Source: Endomychus coccineus (Eukaryota; Arthropoda; Insecta; Coleoptera; Endomychidae). From it: a stretch of 64,000 bases of DNA. Below, in pieces: positions 23,831-36,660 of this stretch. Both the position numbers and the translations under genes were made by a program. The notes below the pieces were generated by a model that was not told where the DNA came from, ran no database searches, and saw only the letters and a list, made by a program, of their open reading frames with translations. Location: NCBI GenBank assembly GCA_958510875.1, contig OY294067.1, positions 63,376,039 through 63,440,038 of the forward strand, written 5' to 3'. Numbering within the stretch: position 1 is the first letter of the stretch; each line of letters starts with the position of its first letter.

Positions 23831-26800
23831 CCTACTATATATAATATGTATATACGTAGATCAAAATGACTGGACAAAGAGATATCCCACGATTGCTCAA
23901 TGGTGTTTTCTTACAGATGCTGAGAATCAGTTTTTTTCAGTTGATAGGTAGGTAGTTGGAATAAAACCATCATTAGGAAAAATGATTTAGTTGTCCTGCA
24001 TACATATACATATTTCCATAAAATTTTGCAGGAATTTCATCTTGATTCATACAATACCAAATGGTATCTGACAATGACTCAAGAAGCAATAGATCAAAAA
24101 TCAGGAGGTTATACTCAAAATACTCAAAACGGAATATTTCATAATAACGATTCCGATTCTTCGAGATCAGTTATTCAAAGTTCTATAGCGATCTGCAATC
24201 AGCATTATAAGAACTCAACATTGAAATAGAAATATCTTATGGATCCCAGTCCATAGGAAACATCTTCGATACACTATTGGCATTCAAATTTGATAATAGC
24301 TTATGACTAATCAAGTGAATTTTTTTGTAGTTCAAATCTGTTCCATCCCAAATTGGAATACACCACATATGAAAATAGTGAATACATTGATATAATGAAA
24401 TAGCACTCTTTTACTTTGTATTCATTTTGAATATGATAATAAAAACAGTATGATAAATTATCACCAAGTAGTGGCTTCCACCATTGAATTAGTGAATATA
24501 TGGCTACCAGACACAGCGTTTCCGATGACAATTGCACTCATCCTTAGAAAACATAAATTTTCATCCAATCACATCAATTTCATTCCGAATAAATGTTCGA
24601 GGCAGCTATGAAAAAACCTGCTTCTGATAAGACACCTGAGTGTTGTCAATATTTTTTTATTAGCTATTCTGAAGGGAGATGAAAGAGAACGACGTCTATT
24701 TGTTATTCAGGCTGTCGCAGTGCTCTTCGTTACTTCTGTATTGAGAGTAGGGATGTGTAGCGCGAAGACAGTAGCCGCATTTTTTAAAGTAGTAGTCTGT
24801 CTGCGTTCTAGGCAGAAAGGTTCGAATCTACACGTTTCTACTCGTATAACAAAATCCTGTAAACTAATAAATGTTATTGACAATACGAGAACTGAATTTG
24901 ACTTACAACCAAATATACAATCAGCTCTCAACACAGGCATTTGTCCGGCCGAATATAGCTCTACCTCCTCTGTTATCTGATAGATTTTGCCTGTAAGCTC
25001 ACTTAATCTTTGTTACCTCAAGAAAAAGCACTCCACTCCAGCAAAGAAATTCCTTGCGCTAAAGCACTCGTTGTTTCTATTTCTTTGCTAGTGTTTCGTG
25101 GTATTGCTAGGTAACAATTATTCTGTACCTACATTCAAAATTTATTCGATAAAACATGAGGTCTTCCATCACCAAATATCACCAGAATCGTGAAAACGTG
25201 AGCATATTACTCGTTGGATTAAGATCAGTTACGATTCATTGCTGGTGTCAATGTCTGTCTTTCAGATTCACATGTCCTTGGTTTTATTTTCAGCTTCACA
25301 CTATTCTGCAGCTGTAACGGTTGACGATGTCTTCTCTTCATACGCACTGGAATCAAATTAGTTATACAAATAACACATTCGATCAAAATAAAACAATGAA
25401 TTATATGGATATAGTGCGAGTTTTATGAGGGAGCTAATTTGTCCACCATAATATTGAGCAGATAGAAATATAAAAATGTAGTGTGTTATATTAAATTTAT
25501 CATGTTTACGTGTTGAATATACGGAATGAATTTGTCAAAGATTTACTTGAAATTAAATTTGCATAATACTGAAGGAAATAGAGCAACTGCCATAAATAAC
25601 AGCCTTGCATTATTTAGAACACGTTCTCTAAATTACGTTTTGTCAATATGATGCTTTGAACAACTTTCGCTATTCAATTTTACGACAAGCTCATCTTATT
25701 AGCATAATAAAGTTTCGTGAACAGAATTCCAGATCGAAATATTTGTAATATAAGGCTGATAATGAAAGCTAGCTCTAATTTTGATTAAAATGAAACCAAT
25801 TGAATGGATTTGTTATAATAAGCCTGATTCTTGAACAAGTCTGTCCCTGGCAAAAAATTAGGATGTTTATTTCTGTTAAGTTTTTCAGCAATTGTCAATT
25901 ACCCTTCTCAAATTAACAGAACCTCAATCGAATGCGTTTCGACTTTCGCTTTCAACAGAAGTTTATTGGTTCCACTTCGCATTGTTGATTAACAGTGTTA
26001 CATGGATCACTGACTACCCTCAGTCATAGCAATCAACAATATATTGCAAATCATCAGAGAGATTGAGATGGGAAAACACGCCAAATTATATATATATATA
26101 TGCCTTTGTTGATTAATTATATATAAAATCCTCAAAAAATAGGTCACATTAACAGATATGCTTATTATTTCCATCTTTACGTTATAAAACCAGACCACGT
26201 TTATCTTCAAAAATGAAATCAAGTCAGGAATATCTTCCAATGCTTATATGGAGAGTAAAGGTATTGATAAAGATCAGTCGTACTGGAATTATGAGAATGA
26301 TTCAGAAAATTTCGAAGAACAACAGGTGCTTTTACATACATATAATAATGGTGGCAACAAACATATCCCTTTGAAGGCTAAATTCTGGTTGAATATCCCA
26401 AAACTCCCAAATTCAAATATAACAACCAGAAATCAATATATAAATCTCACACGATGGTTAAAGTACTAACAAAACTGCCTCCGCGAAAAACAATTGTCAC
26501 GTCAATTGTAACTTCAGACAGGAAGCAACGTTCTACCTACTTACACCAATTTGATATCGCAATCCTTTTTTGTTACCGGCAATCAAAAAAAAAAAGGAAG
26601 TCATATACGCGACTGACATCGGTGACTTGTCGCTATAGGTAAGATTAGATTCCTTCCGAAAACGGTACAGAATACCATGGAAACTTCTATCAAACAAATA
26701 AACACTGCCAAATTATTTAAGCTGAACATTTCTCAACCAACAATTATAACTATTACTGCAATATTCAATAATTAAAGCATAATATCTCTACAAGATATCA

Positions 26801-26907
26801 ACTACTGAATTTGAATTTTAGCATACTGTAGGATAATCTTAACATTCCCACGTGCCCCGACTGAAAAAAAAAATTGACTCAGTTATTGTGAGTTAGACTT
26901 GATTGTA
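23831..26907. other. Mostly non-coding; two unassigned frames and a dispersed repeat
   Basis: 24390-24500 carries the dispersed repeat with CACCAAGTAGTGGCTTCCAC. An 86-codon plus-strand frame at 24720-24980 and a ~93-codon open stretch ending at 26469 (with SKGIDKDQSYWNYEND) look somewhat protein-like, but I recognise neither and see no supporting gene structure. The remainder shows nothing that I can support. Confidence 0.3.
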
Positions 26908-27085
26908 CCGAGTGGTCCAAATTGGACACTTTCGATAGGAAACACCAATTTCTAGAGAAGATAGAGAAAAACTAGCCTACATGTTACGATGTCGATTTTT
27001 GAGAGAAAATGAATGCCGAAAACTGCACTCTAATATCTTGACTTGTTCAAAAGATACAAGGTGTTTTTCAATTTGGACCACTCTG
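26908..27085. mobile_element. MITE, 178 bp, TA-flanked
   Basis: Left terminus CCGAGTGGTCCAAATTGG and inverted right terminus CAGAGTGGTCCAAATTGAAA are each flanked by TA. The 178-bp body has no coding capacity. Size, TA duplication and termini fit a Tc1/mariner-driven MITE. Confidence 0.75.
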
Positions 27086-30059
27086 TACATGAGGACACCA
27101 ACGTCACATCCAGTCTGATTTTTAAGGAACAAGGACAATAATTTATAATCCTAAGAAATTGAGGTATGTTTTCAAATATATCCCTCGGTACCGTAAATAA
27201 ATGAATTGACTCAAAGGAGTAGAATTAGAGGTTATTGTTTATCTGGTAGCATGGTGTGAGGTAAGTTATTTCATAATGCTCTTAAAACGTATGCCCGGAG
27301 ATCAACCAGTATCACACAATTGATCCTGAACATTCATGGTTCAATACAAAACAATACAATTTATGTTGGTGTGTAATCTTGCCTTTCATTACAGTTCAGT
27401 TTATCTCCCAATTATTGCGCTATCTTGCGGCTGAATATGTGAAGCTTAAATGCTGGAGCAGTACTAAGTAAAGGATAAATATCTATTTGAAAATAAGATT
27501 ATATTGTGTACGCTTTCATAAGTACCTTACTTTCCCGTCCTATAAATTCGGCACAGCAAGGCTTACCGACAGCTTAATAGGAATGCCGCACTTTATAGTC
27601 GTTCAAGCAACAAAACAAGCTGTACATCGAGCCAGTCGATAGTTAGCTAGTGTTCGTTCAGGCCAAGCTTTACGTCCTAGTGTAAACATCTCTATGAAAC
27701 TGCAACTCGATATATTGTTTAAGTAATGGATAACTTTAGAATGCTTTTATCACACATTTTACAGACTGTAATTTCATATTAAATGAAAATGTTATACTAT
27801 TATCATCGTACAAATTACTTTCACGGGCACTTTCACAAAATTCCCATTCTATCTCAGCCCTACAGCTCATGACATTTTCGTTTAGTTATCCTGGAATTCA
27901 CGAACAACTTTGTTATCTCGAATGACATTCCATGTTCATTGAATTTTATGAGAAGATTACTCAGAATGTGATACATATTTCTTTGAAGTTTCCCATAACT
28001 GGTGTTAATATATCTCAAGTTTATATAAATAAGAAGCAATCGCCCTTATCCACTAACAATACTGTTAAAGTATTGAGTACCTTGCAGGGTAAAGAAGGGG
28101 TCATTCTCAGCTGGCGATAAGCCTAAATGCATTGAATTGCATTTTCAGCTGAATAAAATGTTCAGGATTTTAGCTGGTATATCCATTTTGAGCATTTCTG
28201 ATTCCATCTAGACTATTTTTGACATGATGTCGCGTATGTGTGTACCCGTGTGGGTGCGTATCATTTGTATCCTTCAAAAAATCATGTGTAAGAAACTGAA
28301 TAATGTTTCACAATTTTATTTTCAGAGAATATATTGAAAACACAATGGAAATCGTGAGCTCCTTCGTTCATCGAATTAGAAGTATGAATTAATTTGCAAC
28401 ATGTTACATTTTTCAACATGTTACATAACACTGCGCTTCCGTTCCAATTCCGGAGAGTATCTATCGAGGAATTTTATAGCGATGCTTCAAATCAGCAAGA
28501 AGACATGACATTCTGTTGGTTATTCTGTAAGAGGATGGTAAAACTCCAATAAAATCAGCAAAGACAATTCGTATGTTTCCACTAGCATGATGAACATCTC
28601 AGATCTGATTCTTTCCCCGACTGAATATTCACATGATCATCATCAGTAAACGCAGATACTTCTTAAAATTTATAGCGTCCGTCATATCTTGAAATAGCAT
28701 TTTTCTTAAATGAATCCGACAAATATTCCATTGAATTGAAATAAAAAAAAACATTACTGAATTGAATGAATATAAAGTAAGAAGACTATAGTTTGAGAAA
28801 AATGGATACCTTGAGTTGTAGCTGGAGTGATATAAATCAAGAATTATTTCGAAGAATATTATCATATTATTCTTATAAATTAAAAATGGCATTACGGACC
28901 AAACGAAAATAATAGGAATAATGTGCATAGTGCATATGGTACAAAATGAATCTTAAAAAAAGTGTAAAATATTGTGTTAACGTTGTTGAGAATTCCTTGA
29001 CGGGCATATAGTGGATAATATTTAATATACATTGGAAGATGCTCTAAATCATATTCATTATATAAATTGATCAAAATAATTATATACCTCCTGCGTTCAA
29101 AACAGGTTCAGAAAGTTTTCTCAACACAAAACTCAAATCGACGCTACTGGACAGTTGACTATTCGAGTATATTATATATTGCAATTTGTGAAGTACATAT
29201 TTTATTTACTATTGCATAAATCTTTTTTTTTCTCTAACAAACTACCTATAGTTTATAAGATTATCATTTTCACACTTTATTTCTTGGTAGCTTAAAACTC
29301 GCTAAGTGAGCTTATACTTTCTTTTAAGTCCTTCTCTTTATTTTATATTAGAGGTTAGAGGTTAAGTATGAGTAGCATAAGCTAGACTTAGCCTCCCTCT
29401 TTTTTACATTGTATTTTCTCTTTACTTTGTACAAAATGAAGGCAATTTATTATTATTATAAATATAGTGTTATCTTCCAACTTCTCTTTGGCATGAGAGT
29501 TTAAAGTAGTTGGCGTAAAGATAGAATGCAACATCCTTTGAAATCAATCCGATGTTATTTAATATATCTCATGCAGTCAGATGAGTGTTACTATACCAAA
29601 CCTAATTATTGTTAATTTGATTTGCCAGCTATTTTCAGAATGCAACAACATACATTTCCATATTTTACTCCCTCACTATGAGTAGGATATAGTGTAGGGG
29701 AGGTATTGTAATCGGCCCCAAAAAAACGTGAAGTCACAGTCTAATATATGCGATTACTCTGTGGTAACTTTTGATGGTTCGTTCAACAGCAAGTGTCAGT
29801 ATAAAGCAAGTCATATCATAGTGGGAATAATGCAGGAAGTGAACTTGACAGTATGAAAATAAGAGTAAAAAAATACATTATGTTGATCATTTGAATAAAA
29901 TTTCAATGAAACATAAAATATAACATAATGTATGTCATTAGCGGTTTGTAAATTATTTTCAATAAATCTTCTTTCCCTACAATCATTTACACTTGAACCG
30001 CAAGATCCGAAAGCTATTTTGCTAGCAATAGTAAGGGAAGTCACGTGATCAATCCTTAT
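27086..30059. other. Mostly non-coding; PLE 3'-region scrap near 28040-28130
   Basis: AATCGCCCTTATCCACTAAC and ACTGTTAAAGTATTGAGTAC repeat, inverted, the PLE-associated 3' signature. A ~28-bp motif near 29690 (AGTGTAGGGGAGGTATTG then TAATCGG) recurs near 35515. Nothing else that I can support. Confidence 0.35.
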
Positions 30060-30310
30060 TTTAAGTGGTTTTAAGTTATGGCAAATATTCAAGTAATTTA
30101 GAAGAGATGGAAATATATAAGCTAAAGAGAGATTCAATGAATTCAGATTTATCACCAGTTTAGGATAATCCCTTATATACTATATTAATTTCAAATAGTA
30201 TTTAAACCAAGCACATTTTGATTCATAATTTATGTTAAAGCGATGATGGCTATTTGGTATTTGAAAGGTCTTCAGTACCTACTTTAACAGTATTTTAGTG
30301 GATTGTTTCT
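30060..30310 (+). pseudogene. Penelope-like element fragment, C-terminal tail and 3' region
   Basis: After a frameshifted NLEEMEIYK the frame continues with SMNSDLSPV, matching the tail LEGMxMYKRKxNxNSDLS of the other copies here. The 3' signature follows: GCGATGATGGCTATTTGG, TCTTCAGTACC and TTTTAGTGGATTG. Endonuclease and RT domains are not present. Confidence 0.55.
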
Positions 30311-31339
30311 AATCTACGAGTGTATAGTGCTATAGTGTATCCACACTGAGAACTCTTATTTCTCAAGATAATTGCAACTTTTCTCAAAATTGTTCATCGC
30401 CAGCTTACTGAAAGAGAAACCTTGACCAGTATTGTCTATTTGAAAAACTACAAGTTTGAAAAAGTAATTGGACATTCCGAAATTTCCAAAGATTAACAAA
30501 CTAGCAATTCAGGACCCTGCTGGATATAGCGTCAAGAAGAATAAGCTTGAATAGATTGTTCCAAGTGGTCATACCAGACAGGCCATTTTTGCTGGAAGCA
30601 ATCACATTTTTTATAGCATTCGGAGATCATGATGGATCCGAAAGGTATAATAAACTATATATTTGATACTCCTATATTGCTAGCGTCATATTCTCCCCTG
30701 TAAGAGGACTACGACAAGTGTAATATAGATGGAAAGTCTGTGAAAGACTGTCACAGCAGATGTGCGTCATTCGCGTATTTCAAATGTGTCTTTTTGGACA
30801 TGATTTTGATTTTTTTATGTTGACAACCTATTCCAAATTTTTATAAGCGAACAATTTATTACTTCACAAGTGTGTTTCCATCACAAAAAATCCAGCAGTT
30901 TTGAGGCGTATTGGTGGCTGCACAGTCTGCTTCATCATCAGAAAACAACTGACCAGCCAGAACAGGACATATGTCTGGTGTTCATCGTAGGTCATTAGAT
31001 TTCTTCAGGTTATAGCTTCCCAGAAGTATATTTCCCTGCCACAATCCTGGCAGTAATGTGATCTTTTTTCTTTACTTATTTTCATCCAATACTGTACTGG
31101 TGCTTATCCATTCCGGTATGTCCCGTAATCCATAGGAGAGTAATAGAATTACTCTCGCATAAGTCGTTCAGTTCCCTTGAACATTATCGGACCACTATCT
31201 AACCATCGTGGAACTGGTGAGATGAGAGTTCAGCGCGTTGACTGTTTGACATGATTATTCATTGCCTTCAATAATTTCTTTCTATTGTTCCCTTGAATGG
31301 AAGGTTTCGAACATTGCCTCATTTACTTCTTTGAGATCC
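30311..31339. other. Non-coding or unrecognised; may be decayed Jockey element
   Basis: The next feature reads on the minus strand into this stretch, so it could be decayed downstream ORF2 sequence, but I cannot identify conserved RT motifs. Confidence 0.25.
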
Positions 31340-32250
31340 TTTTTCTAGATCTGCGTGATATCTATCCCTCTTCTAGAAAGTGCTAAGTTTGCTTCCACAT
31401 CGAACTGTTTTCTAGAATCCTATCTGAGGGCTGGTTCAGAACGGTCGATCTCCGACCTAAGCACAATCATTCTGGGATCAGATAGAGAAAGTTCACTTGA
31501 TCCTCCACTAGATCTTTCAGATAATACTTACAGTACTGATACTCCTTTTCACCCTGGTCACAAACGTGGTCTCCTACCATAAAGCACGAAGCTACTATGA
31601 CTTCTTCGCGTTTTTTCCATAAATCGGGGTACGCACGAATTGAGATTAGGTCTCTCGTGATGAATTCAGAAAGACTAATATGTTTTTTCTCCCTATAACA
31701 CATGTCTAAGGTTTAATATTCAAAGTGTGATATATTACTATATTCTCTGGACAGGGGAAACCCCTAACTCTTTCCCTGTATGGAGGATGTCATTTTTCTC
31801 TGATTTAGGGGCAGGTGCTTACTATAAGCTAGAGAACTAGAGGGTCTACTCCTTGCAGAGTCCCGCAGCCATTTACGTTTATGCTATTCCTCCTTGGGTT
31901 GTGGGGATTTTCATCGTGGCTACATCCACTTGGACGGCCGTTGAAGCAAGCTCCCAGCTCCAGTGAATATATCGTCAACAACCTCCAATTCACTGGACCC
32001 AATTTGTATTTTCCCGGAAGGATTCTTCCTCCACGCTGCGTTTCCTGATACCTTTGAGAGCTCTGTGTCAACGAGGTGTAATGCTTCATACAGCCCTCGA
32101 TGCTCGACAACGGAAATCTTGATTAGGTTGCATTTGGTTTAACTACTATTCCCGTTCCGTTAGGTTCGAATAGGGGCAACTACTCGGCTCCCTCACCAAT
32201 GATTAGGTCTCACAGGTGCCTGAGTACTAATCTCTTAGTAGAATGCTCTT
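31340..32250 (-). pseudogene. Jockey-type LINE remnant, endonuclease region
   Basis: On the minus strand 31703-31340 reads ITRDLISIRAYPDLWKKREE and then VIVASCFMVGDHVCDQGEKE. This resembles the part of the Jockey-clade apurinic-like endonuclease where a (D)LVSVR strand is followed by xxVIVASxYMPxD and a PPxExxxLxxYC helix. The catalytic residues further on are not readable. Upstream on the same strand, 32110-31829 is an open but unrecognised frame that may be the ORF1/ORF2 junction. Base composition is richer in G+C than neighbouring sequence, fitting a decayed coding region. Confidence 0.5.
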
Positions 32251-33994
32251 CGTATCCTAGAATCTGTTAGATGATTCACCAGAATTGTGAAAGTTGCTGA
32301 ATTGATTCTAAACTGTCCATATTCCAGTACATTCCCCAAAAGCAACCATATACATAACTGTCTTTCTCGCTTGTATTTTCAATTCTGCACAAGTTACCAT
32401 ACATTAAAACATCTCATCAAAGCATGAAAAATTCCTCTTCATGATGGTTCCAAATTGAATGAACAACAATATTACATTATACTGCATACCATTTATTGCA
32501 GCAATCATATCCCGTATAAAAATTATCCAGCATATCATATAGCGAGCGATATATGGTATCGCTATAGCCCCTTGCGGAAATTCGAAGCAATATTCCTACT
32601 TTTCATTACTGGCTCTTCTCATTTCTGGCACGTTTTAGTTCTTGTTTTGTCATCATTACTTTCATATAAGGTATACACATCATGTTTTCGATTCACGACT
32701 ACGAGGCGACTATCCTGAGAGTATTTTCATGAGAATACTCTCATTCCGAAAACGAGGCTTTAATCACTTCTGACGAATAGCAGCTGTATCAGGACAGATG
32801 CCCATGCAAAGCGTTTATTCTGTATTCATAATATTGCAGAAACAAATGAAAGGATATATTATTTTTCATCAGTTAACATTCCTGAAACGTATTTTCAAAT
32901 GATGGATTGAAGTGTGTTCCCTCGTGTTTGCACTATGAATTACATGGCGTATTGATAATAACACCTGACAACAGAGAAACATCCTGTCCTGATGGTAGGT
33001 AATAGAATTAGTCGGTTCGGTGAATCGGTGGTTTTGCTGTTGCATCACCGTAGCAGCACATTAATACTACCGTATGTGGCAAACGACTCATCTACTATTT
33101 GCGTTCTAATACCATGCCAACATTAATTAACGCAAACCTATGCAAACGCTTTACGAAATAAGCTTAATTTCATAAAACAGTCACGTATGATTTCAAACAA
33201 GTTTCAATAATATTGTATCAGGAACCATTGTTCCGTGCTGAACACAAAGGGATTTGTTTCTGGTTCTACGAGGTTTCACCGCGTAATTCCAATTATTGTT
33301 ATTGCTCTCCTCGAAGAGTATAGTATCTAACAATTGGTTAACAAAGTAAATAACATTAATCGAAGATTTTTATCAAATCTAAATTGATATAACAATGTTC
33401 TTACGAGATGCTAATAATGGTAGATGATGCATTAAGATTTTTTGATCTCAACAATTTTCCCCCTATCTTGAAGAAGTAGTAGTGTAGCAATCACAGACTT
33501 ATTTTCTATATGTATTTCCACTTTTCTCAATGATTGTTGTACTTACAGAGCTGTTTTCTTTTCTTCGCAAACCGTTGTTCCCTAACCTGAATATGAAAGC
33601 CATGAATCATATGGTACATGCCTCTAATTTTTCTCAATTTTCGACTTATATTTCCCCGCCGGACCGTCAATTAGTGCTATTTTGTGATGGTATATGGATT
33701 ATTGGCTGGAAGATTTTGTAATATATTCAAGACGAATATGATTGTCTCCTGTAGAAGTGACATAATGACAGCAATATTTTGTATGTTAATCAGTTAATTC
33801 CTTGAAGAAAAATTGAATTTCAAATGAATAAACCAAACGCTCTATCTTGGTCGCTCATTTCGAACGAAAGTCAAATTCGGAAATAATATGAATTGTATTG
33901 AGTCACGCACTACTACATAAGTACCTAGTTGTAGTATCAGCATATATTTGATTACCATAATTAGTGTGATAGAATTAGCTTTTTGGAGTAATTA
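32251..33994. other. Non-coding stretch, nothing recognised
   Basis: No motif, tandem array or inverted repeat that I can support. Confidence 0.4.
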
Positions 33995-35348
33995 ATTCTG
34001 AGGTCGGAGAAAAAAATTGCTTTGAATAGGTAATTATGATACAAATTGAAAGAACTAAAATCGAACACTTTTTATTCGTCGCAACAGTTCCAAAAAAATG
34101 GTAAAAATGCCCGAAACCGGTTTTTCGCGCCGGACATTGTCGGATTGAGTTAAAAGGAAATCTTTTAATAGGCTTATGCGCCGTAAAAAGGCGAAAAAAA
34201 TGAGCTGTGAATGAACCCGATTGAGCCAGCGGTGACCCCGCAAATTGCAAAAAACCATCGATTTTGCTCGAAATTTCTAATATTCATAACTCTTGTTATT
34301 TTGAAGATTTAGAGCTGAAATTCTGATATCTTCTAGCTTTTTTGCCTACCAAATACCACACAAAATTTCAGCAAGATCGTATCTACACTTTCCGCAAACC
34401 GCAGCTTAATGCAAGAAAAAGCACTTTTGTAAAATGACCCTAAAAAGTTATGGTGCGGTAATGCTCTATTTTTTTCACGGGATCATCTTCTTCAATAGTT
34501 AATGAACAGCTTACCGAATTTTCAACCTCTTACCTATCAAAAGTTGCTAAAACAATTATTTTAAATAATGGTATTTCGTGCGCTTGGCTGTATGGCGCGC
34601 GTGGAAGGGTGAGCCGCCGCGTTAGCCAACGCACACTCTACCGCACTAGGCTATCCGGCGTTTTCGAGCGTTTGAGTTCAAAATGCAAACGCTCGTAAAA
34701 AGACAACAATATCTCGGGAACCCTTGCTGCCTTCCACGCGCGCAACACAGCCAAGCGCACGAAATACCATTATTTAAAATAATTGTTTTAGCAACTTTTA
34801 CGATAGGTAAGAGGTTGAAAATTCGGTAAGCTGTTCATCAACTATTGAAGAAAGATGATGCCGTCAGAAAAAAAGCGCATTACCACACCACAACTTTCTT
34901 AGGATCATTTTACAAAAGTGCTTTTTTTTGCATTAAGCTGCGGTTTGCAAAAAGTGTACATACTATCTTGCTGAAATTTTTCATGGTATTTGGTGGGCAC
35001 AAAAGCTACAACCTATCAAAATTTCAGCTCCTAATCTTCAAAAGAACAGGAGTTATGAATATTTGAAATTTTGAGCAAAATCGATGATTTTTTGCAATTT
35101 GCGGGGTCACCGCTGGTGCAATCGGGCTCATTGCAGCTCATTTTTTTCTTTTTTTACGGCGCATAAGGTTATTGAAAGATTTTTCCTTTTTAACTCAATC
35201 CGACAATACCCCACGTGAAAAACCGGTTTTGGCCATTTTTACCATTTTTTTGGACCTGTTGCGACTATTAAAAAGTGTTGGATTCTAGTTCCTTCAATAT
35301 GTATCATAATTATCTGCCCGAAACAATTTCTTCCTCCGAACTCAGAAT
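33995..35348. mobile_element. 1.35-kb snapback element with ~610-bp inverted arms
   Basis: 33995-34608 and 34730-35348 are long, highly similar inverted arms. Paired landmarks include CGATTGAGCCAGCGGTGACC / GGTCACCGCTGGTGCAATCG, GCTTATGCGCCGTAAAAA / TTTTTACGGCGCATAAG, and ATTTCGTGCGCTTGGCTG / CAGCCAAGCGCACGAAAT. The outer ends are ATTCTGAGGTCGGAG and CTCCGAACTCAGAAT, each flanked by TA, suggesting a TA target duplication. Small frames in the arms are by-products of the repeat. Size and structure fit a foldback or large MITE; a transcript would fold into one long hairpin. Confidence 0.85.
34609..34729. other. 121-bp loop of the snapback with tRNA-like and hairpin motifs
   Basis: The unpaired centre is G+C-rich. 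Read on the minus strand it contains GGATAGCCTAGTGCGGTAGA then GTGTGCGTTGGCTAACGC. The first part resembles a tRNA D-arm/A-box (TAGCCTAGTGCGG) and the second can form a GCGTT/AACGC stem. No B-box or acceptor stem completes a tRNA. A separate perfect stem CGAGCGTTTG/CAAACGCTCG lies at about 34665-34696. Confidence 0.4.
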
Positions 35349-35519
35349 TATGCAAAAATTACCGACATTTATTGCTAATTCGATCATACTATATCATTTG
35401 TTCCCTTGTCAAATTATTTAGAATTGTAGAAATAACATATCACTATACGACATAAAACGAGGAACCAAATCCACCATATTTCTCTGAACCTCCATATCAG
35501 ATATACTTACGTAGTGTAA
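35349..35519. other. Short non-coding spacer
   Basis: It lies between the snapback element and the gag-like frame, with nothing recognised. Confidence 0.3.
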
Positions 35520-35559
35520 AGGAAATATTGTAATCGGTCTAGAAATGGTCAGTTCTACA

Positions 35560-35898
35560 TGAGCCAAGACTTAACTGGAGAACAACAGAAAGACAATACA
35601 AATTTAAGAAAGTACTTAAAATTAGTAAAAATAGAAATAACTTGAATACCCTTATTAAAAAAGTGTAAGTAAAGGTGATCCATATATTGCAGCGCATTTG
35701 GAGGAAGTAGATGAAGAAGTTGATATGAATTGGATTCTCAAAATATCAAATACGCTACAGAGACACATATATATTGCAACTAATTCTATTAAAAATATAA
35801 TCAAATTATCTGAAAATGAAATAAGGTTTATCACAGTTGAATTTGGATGTAAACAACTCTACATAACGGGTAGAGTTAGATCATTAAAACATAAATGA
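35560..35898 (+). pseudogene. Unassigned coding remnant, possibly retroelement gag or env
   Basis: SQDLTGEQQKDNTNLRKYLK is followed after a stop and frameshift by SKGDPYIAAHLEEVDEEVD and then NTLQRHIYIATNSIKNIIKL. The composition (acidic, then amphipathic helical) is unlike random A+T-rich translation. I cannot name the family. A structural gene of an LTR element is one possibility, supported only by the short motif near 35515 shared with 29690. At least one stop and one frameshift make it inactive. Confidence 0.35.
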
Positions 35899-36506
35899 AC
35901 TTGAAACGCAAAGAATTACTTGAATTCATAATAACGCACCAAATAGAAAAATATGTTTTACGTTAGATCAACAAATTATTCAATAAGTATATCAAAAATG
36001 TATATTTAAAAAAATTATTTTCACTACATCCTACACATAGAATATTCCTAGCATATTGTACGTCTACGATATCTAAAGAAATCAAATTTCTGCGATAGAA
36101 AAAACTAGCATTTGATCATATGTTCAATCATTAACGTTTCTGTTCCATTAATATAATACAAATGTATCCATATATAAGAGACATAAAAATGTCACCCATT
36201 TAAATAGAAATATCGAAAAAGAAAAAGTTGAATATCAATAAAATTCGTCATAATAACATGAATAAGAACGATGATGTATCCTGTTTTATAGGAAGAACGA
36301 CAGTGAGTATCAATATGGAATTTAATTGATAATATAAAAAGAATAGACCTAAATGTATTATAATAATGAGCCTTGACCCAAGTATAGAAACCAAAGCGGG
36401 GAAATTCTTAAACTAACTGTACCGAGCACTAAGTGTCTTTATCGCATCAATTTTGATAAAAAATATTTCGCAAAATCAAACAAAACACGAAGAATGGAAT
36501 TCGATG
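35899..36506. other. Non-coding stretch, nothing recognised
   Basis: A+T-rich sequence with no defensible feature. Confidence 0.35.
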
Positions 36507-36660
36507 GTGGAAGCCATTACTTTGTGATTATATATCATATTGATATAATGAGGTAAAACACTTTCACTTAGTTTTTTATCACTTATAAAAATAATATAAT
36601 AATAATATAAGTGATAAAAAACAAAGAAAAGGTGTTTTATTGTATTATATCAAATAAAGG
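36507..36660 (-). repeat. Dispersed repeat with a ~50-bp hairpin
   Basis: Left arm 36541-36595 (TGATATAATGAGGTAAAACA ... TTTTTATCACTTAT) pairs with right arm 36604-36651 (ATAAGTGATAAAAAACAAAG ... GTATTATATCA). The flank GATGGTGGAAGCCATTACTT is the inverse of the motif AGTAATGGCTTCCACCAT found in related form at 17728-17745 and 24464-24495, so this is one copy of a dispersed family. Confidence 0.6.

Noticed and set aside
24720..24980. Opposite-strand pair of 77-86 codon frames
   Set aside because: Protein-like in places but no motif, splice context or repeat support; overlapping frames on both strands suggest chance.
28629..29074. Overlapping minus-strand frames of 60-99 codons
   Set aside because: A+T-rich, Phe/Ile/Tyr-heavy translations typical of chance frames here.
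34055..35066. Several open frames within the snapback arms
   Set aside because: They lie in both arms and both strands of the inverted repeat and match no domain; by-products of the repeat.
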